A stretch of 64,000 nucleotides of DNA from Hymenobacter chitinivorans DSM 11115 (lineage in GTDB: Bacteria; Bacteroidota; Bacteroidia; Cytophagales; Hymenobacteraceae), in the NCBI RefSeq assembly GCF_002797555.1, contig NZ_PGFA01000001.1, forward strand, positions 2,976,001-3,040,000, given 5' to 3'. Below are positions 60,573 to 64,000 of this stretch, piece by piece; the stretch's first letter is position 1; every line of letters starts with the position of its first letter. Both the position numbers and the translations under genes were made by a program. Below the pieces are notes generated by a model that made no database searches, was not told where the DNA came from, and saw only the letters and a list, made by a program, of their open reading frames with translations.

Positions 60573-62255
60573 TTAATCCTTCCGCTTTTTGGTGCCCAGA
60601 ATCAGCAGGATCAAGAACAAAAAGCCGGTGATACCCAGGCTCCACCAGGTAATAACCGGGATGCCGTGAGAGTAGCGCATGTCGGGCGAGTAGCGCCCCA
60701 GCAGGCTCAGGCCCGAGAAGAGCAGGAAGGCCACGGCAATCAGGGCAATGATGGTGCGCGAGACGAGCTGGTCGGCCGTGCGCATCAGGGCCTGGTAGCC
60801 GCTGAGCTCCACTTTCAGGCGCAAATCCCCGCGGGAAATCTTGCGCATAATCTGGCGCACGTCGGCCGGCAGGGTCTGAATCAGGGCCAGCAGCTGGGTG
60901 CCGGTGTACTGGGCCTCGCTCAGGATGTTGTCGGCCGAGTACTGCTCGGCAATAATCCGGGCCCCGTAGGGCCGCACAAACTCGAAGGTGTTGAAGCGCG
61001 GGTGCAGCACCTTGCCAATGCCCTCCAGTATCACCAGGGCCCGCAGGATCAGGAACACCGCCCCGGGCACCTGCAGCTTATAGTCGTAGATGATGACCTG
61101 GAGCCGGTCGGCCAGGTCGCTCATGCTCATTTCCTTTACGTCGAGCATGGTGAAATCCTCAATCAAATCGTTGAGGTCGGCCTCGAAGGTGCGCATGTCC
61201 GGAATGTCGGCCGTGAGGGCCAGGCGGCGGAAGTTCAGGGCCATGCTGCGGGCATCCTGCCGGGCCATGCCAATGAAGACGCCCGCAAAAGCGTACTTCT
61301 GCTGCTTGCTGAGCTTGCCCACCATCCCGAAGTCGATGAGCACCAGCGTGCCGTCGGGCCGCACCAGCACGTTGCCCGGGTGGGGGTCGGCGTGGAAGAT
61401 ACCGAACTCGAAAATCTGGGTCAGGTAGATATCCATGCCGGTTTCGGCCACCTTCTCCGGGCTCAGCTGCCACTCCAGCAATTGAGCTTTGTCGGTAATC
61501 TTACAGCCCGAGACAAATTCAATAACCAGGATTTTGGCCGTCGACAGCTCCCGGTAGGGCTTCGGAATGTAGAAGGTCTCGTAAGCCTCGTAGAGCTTGC
61601 GAAACTGCTCCATGCTGCGGGCTTCGGAGGTGTAGTCGAGCTCCTTCATCATGCTCCGCTCGAAGGCGTCCACGATGTCCTGGGGGTTGCTCAGGCCGTG
61701 GTTGCGCAGAAAGCCGGCCGTCAGCCGCACCAGCTCGTGCAACAAACTCAAATCGGTGCGCACTTTTTCCTGCACGTCGGGGCGTTGCACTTTCACCACC
61801 ACATCTTCGCCCGTGAGCAGCTTGGCCTTGTGCACCTGCCCGATGCTGGCCGAGCCCAGGGGCTTCTCCTCAAACTCGCCGAACACTTCGGTAATGGGCC
61901 GGCCCAGCTCCCGCTCGATAATCTCACGGGCCAGGCGCACGTCGAAGGGCGGCACGTCGCTCTGCAGCTTCTGAAACTCGTCAATCAGGGCCTCGGGCAG
62001 CAAATCGGGGCGGTTGCTCATGGCCTGGGCCAGCTTGATAAACGTGGGCCCGAGCTCCTCAATCACCATCCGAACCCGCTCCCAGCGGCTGGTTTCGAAC
62101 ACCGGCCGCTCGGCGTGCTGCCACGAGAGGCGGCGCTTCTGGGTAACGAGGCGGCGCAGGGCCGTGGACGTCACCACGTCCTCGAACCCGTAGCGCACCA
62201 GCACCTCCACTACCTGCCGGATGCGGCTCAGATTGGAAATCGTGTTTTTAAACAT
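60573..62255 (-). CDS. ABC1/AarF/UbiB family atypical kinase
   Basis: A membrane-linked atypical protein-kinase-like ATPase of 560 residues, involved in ubiquinone or menaquinone synthesis and lipid handling. Visible motifs are the KxGQ-like LGPTFIKLAQAMSNRPDLLP, the Ala-rich nucleotide loop EKPLGSASIGQVHKAKL, VVVKVQRPDV with the Lys, GIFHADPHPGNVLV and LIDFGMVGKL. Two transmembrane helices lie at the C-terminus (TIIALIAVAFLLFSGLSLLG; WWSLGITGFLFLILLILG). It lies 148 bp after the phasin-like gene in the same direction; ABC1 and phasin-like genes are often neighbours. Confidence 0.92.
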   Translation of the reverse strand: MFKNTISNLSRIRQVVEVLVRYGFEDVVTSTALRRLVTQKRRLSWQHAERPVFETSRWERVRMVIEELGPTFIKLAQAMSNRPDLLPEALIDEFQKLQSDVPPFDVRLAREIIERELGRPITEVFGEFEEKPLGSASIGQVHKAKLLTGEDVVVKVQRPDVQEKVRTDLSLLHELVRLTAGFLRNHGLSNPQDIVDAFERSMMKELDYTSEARSMEQFRKLYEAYETFYIPKPYRELSTAKILVIEFVSGCKITDKAQLLEWQLSPEKVAETGMDIYLTQIFEFGIFHADPHPGNVLVRPDGTLVLIDFGMVGKLSKQQKYAFAGVFIGMARQDARSMALNFRRLALTADIPDMRTFEADLNDLIEDFTMLDVKEMSMSDLADRLQVIIYDYKLQVPGAVFLILRALVILEGIGKVLHPRFNTFEFVRPYGARIIAEQYSADNILSEAQYTGTQLLALIQTLPADVRQIMRKISRGDLRLKVELSGYQALMRTADQLVSRTIIALIAVAFLLFSGLSLLGRYSPDMRYSHGIPVITWWSLGITGFLFLILLILGTKKRKD

Positions 62256-62342
62256 GCGGGCAGGGGCGGGAAAAGGACGGGTTTAGAACTGCAAAATACG
62301 CGCTGCTCCCGAGCAATTGGGGCTAGACGGCAAATCGGGTAC

Positions 62343-62384
62343 AAAAAAGCCAGCGTCCCGCATTGGCAGGCGCTGGCTTTTCTT
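62343..62384 (-). terminator. Terminator of the phasin-like gene
   Basis: AAAAGCCAGCG pairs with CGCTGGCTTTT around a 15-base loop, 20 bp beyond the stop codon at 62404. A/T runs flank both sides. Confidence 0.75.
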
Positions 62385-62403
62385 AGCTAGAAAACACGGG
62401 CGA

Positions 62404-62949
62404 CTAAGCGCCGGCCGCGTCGGTGCCGCCGGCCGGGGCCGCGGGCGTCTCCTTCTTGGCCCCGGCCGACTTGCTGCCGCCCGACGACTTGGCCGCGCCC
62501 GCCTTGGCCGCCGAGGACTTCTGGGCCGTACCGGCGGCCGAGCTTACTTTGGCCGCGGCTTGCTTGGTAGCGCCGGCGGCTTTGGCCGTGGTGCTCGCAG
62601 CGGGCTTGGCGGCCGTTTTGGCGCCGCTCTTGCTGCCCGCAGCGGACGAAGAGGAAGCAGCCGACGACTTGGAACCGCCTTTTACGCTGCGCTTGAGCTC
62701 TTCCACGTCGGAGTTGGAAGCCACACCCACGCTTTTCATGAGTTTGCTGGCAATGCTGCTGAACTGCTGCTCGAGCTCCTTGCGCTTGGTTTCGGAGTTC
62801 TTGCGCAGGTCGTCCATAATCTTCTTCCCCTCCTGCTCCGACAGCTTGCTCTCCTTTACCAGCGCGTCGATGGTGGTTTGCACCCGGTCGCTGGTCAGCG
62901 ACACGAAGCCTACGCCGGCATTGATGAATTTCTTAAACAAATCTTCCAT
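62404..62949 (-). CDS. Phasin-like protein with Lys/Ala/Ser-rich tail
   Basis: A 181-residue protein. The N-terminal 80 residues are phasin/PhaE-like amphipathic helices (FKKFINAGVGFVSLTSDRVQ; LRKNSETKRKELEQQFSSIA). The last 90 residues are a histone H1-like low-complexity tail of Lys, Ala, Ser and Gly (TAAKPAASTTAKAAGATKQA). Phasins coat storage granules; the basic tail could bind DNA or polyanions, as in PhaF-type phasins. It precedes the ABC1 kinase gene. No PHA synthase is in the window, so granule association is not shown. Confidence 0.8.
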   Translation of the reverse strand: MEDLFKKFINAGVGFVSLTSDRVQTTIDALVKESKLSEQEGKKIMDDLRKNSETKRKELEQQFSSIASKLMKSVGVASNSDVEELKRSVKGGSKSSAASSSSAAGSKSGAKTAAKPAASTTAKAAGATKQAAAKVSSAAGTAQKSSAAKAGAAKSSGGSKSAGAKKETPAAPAGGTDAAGA

Positions 62950-63172
62950 GGTGCGAAACGGTTAAAAAAGGGTTGAAGTGGATGGGAAAACAACGCGGGA
63001 ACAACGGCCGGCCAGAAAAGTAGTATGCAAGCCGACTATTTTCGACAAACCTACAAAAACAACGCTATATAGTTGGTGCTGAGGAATGAAATTTTCCGGC
63101 GGCTTTCTCATCGAGCGGGTTTTTTACAGGCCGTTGTCCCATTCCGGCGGGTGAAGAATCACTAACCAGGGC

Positions 63173-64000
63173 TTAAACCCGGGCCCGGGAATCGGGCCGG
63201 CGGGCCGGTGCGCGTAGAGAGTGGAGCACCCGGGCGGCGGCCTGCTGGGCCGCCCAGATGCCGTTGGTAAAGGCGGCGGCCTGGTCGAGGGCCTGCCGGG
63301 CTTCGGGCACGAAGCGCCAGAACAGATGCCACCAGTGCACCAGTCCCTCAAAGGTTTGCAGCGTCACGGGTACGCCGGCACACCGGGCTTTGGCGGCGAA
63401 AGTCAGCACGTCGTCATAGAGCACCTCCGAATCCGAGGTCTGGAGCAGCAGCGGGGGCAGCTCGTGCAAGTCGGCCTGCACCGGCGACACCAGCGGGGCA
63501 GTAAGGGGCGTAGTATCCGCGTAGAGGCCGCCCCAGCCCCGGATGGCCAGGGCTTCGAGCAGCTGCAGCTCCTCGTGGGCCACGCGCCGGATAGTGGCCG
63601 TGGGCAGTTCCAGGTCGGTCCAGGGTGAGAGGCCGATACCGGCGGCGGGCAGCGGCTCCCGGTTGTCGCGCAGGGCCAGCAGCAACGCCAGGGCCAGGCC
63701 GCCCCCGGCCGAGTCGCCGGCCACGATGATGTCGTGGGGGCGGTAGCCCTGCCGCAGCAGCCAGCGGTAGGCCAGCAGCGTGTCGTCGAGGGCGGCGGGG
63801 AAAGGAAAGTCGGGGGCTTTGCGGTACTCGATGGTCAGGGCGTGCATCGCGCAGCGCTGGGCCAGGGCCCCCACCGCGCTGCGGTGGGTATTGAGGGAGC
63901 CCAGCACGTAGCCGCCGCCGTGCAGATACAACAGCACCCGACGCGGATTGGCATTTTCGGGCTTGATCCACTCGGCGGCCATGCCCTCGAGGGAGAAGCA
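63173..64000 (-). CDS. Alpha/beta hydrolase, HSL family, 5' end cut off by window edge
   Basis: An esterase/lipase of the hormone-sensitive-lipase family. The visible 275 residues have the oxyanion motif YLHGGGYVLGS, the nucleophile elbow VAGDSAGGGLAL and SPWTDLELP. The acid is in LLLQTSDSEVLYDD and the His in FEGLVHWWHLF. The frame is open to the window edge and reads SLEGMAAEWIKPENA there, where a typical member has about 50 more residues upstream. An internal ATG at 63982 exists but would start too close to the oxyanion loop. The product probably hydrolyses short-chain esters. The 220 bp between it and the phasin-like gene show nothing recognisable. Confidence 0.88.
   Translation of the reverse strand, partial: CFSLEGMAAEWIKPENANPRRVLLYLHGGGYVLGSLNTHRSAVGALAQRCAMHALTIEYRKAPDFPFPAALDDTLLAYRWLLRQGYRPHDIIVAGDSAGGGLALALLLALRDNREPLPAAGIGLSPWTDLELPTATIRRVAHEELQLLEALAIRGWGGLYADTTPLTAPLVSPVQADLHELPPLLLQTSDSEVLYDDVLTFAAKARCAGVPVTLQTFEGLVHWWHLFWRFVPEARQALDQAAAFTNGIWAAQQAAARVLHSLRAPARRPDSRARV

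Noticed and set aside
60666..62390. A 574-codon plus-strand open frame opposite the ABC1 kinase gene (similar long antisense frames lie at 48246-50042, 21569-22978 and 4503-5660)
   Set aside because: In GC-rich genes the antisense frame lacks stops by codon bias. The products are His/Val/Gly-rich without motifs, while the opposite strand has a clear conserved protein.

Overview
The window looks like a GC-rich member of the Bacteroidota, most likely a Hymenobacter or close relative (Cytophagales). The case rests on four things: a porV-porU pair of the type IX secretion system (T9SS), three very large secreted proteins with T9SS type A C-terminal sorting domains, exact Bacteroidota-type -7 promoter boxes (TAnnTTTG) in front of several genes, and strongly GC-biased third codon positions. 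No rRNA, tRNA, CRISPR array or intact transposase was seen. The genus is inference; no database search was possible.

Layout. 1-12.8 kb: a truncated type B carboxylesterase, an orphan PAS histidine kinase, an SDR, a PaoABC-like molybdenum aldehyde/xanthine dehydrogenase operon, a LolC/E-type permease, a NamZ-type (DUF1343) muramidase, fmt-folA and an acyltransferase. 12.8-19.6 kb: a 41-bp tandem array, then porV-porU. 19.7-25.9 kb: a padR-PspC/DUF2807 operon with a clear promoter and operator, cca, tsaC and mce. 26-28.8 kb: iscS-iscU-unknown-iscA, with large imperfect hairpins in two of the gaps. 28.8-39.3 kb: three T9SS cargo proteins, each followed by a strong terminator. 39.3-41.2 kb: an apparently non-coding stretch in which I can read the remains of a curli locus (csgE plus curlin repeats). 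41.2-46.8 kb: a glutathionylspermidine synthase-like gene with its UPF0323-like lipoprotein, endonuclease V, and a three-gene cassette (unknown protein, PAAR-like polymorphic toxin, HEAT-like putative immunity protein). 46.9-55.5 kb: murI, an ABC-F ATPase, small conserved proteins, 4-hydroxyphenylpyruvate dioxygenase and a phosphosugar mutase. 55.5-56.9 kb: a 1347-bp insert that duplicates the last 60 bp of the mutase gene and carries two small secreted-protein genes. 57-64 kb: SDR plus AraC regulator, a 21-bp tandem array, a coiled-coil/beta-barrel protein, an ABC1/UbiB kinase next to a phasin-like protein, and a truncated HSL-family hydrolase.

How it fits together. PorU and PorV act at the outer membrane to process and anchor T9SS cargo, which is the class of the three large proteins at 28.8-39.3 kb. 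IscS, IscU and IscA form the Fe-S assembly line, which could supply the Fe-S clusters of the PaoAB-like subunits. The most unusual items are the curli relic, the duplicated-3'-end insert behind the mutase gene, the PAAR-toxin cassette without any secretion machinery nearby, the unknown gene inside the isc operon, and several families of intergenic repeats that carry or sit beside terminator hairpins.
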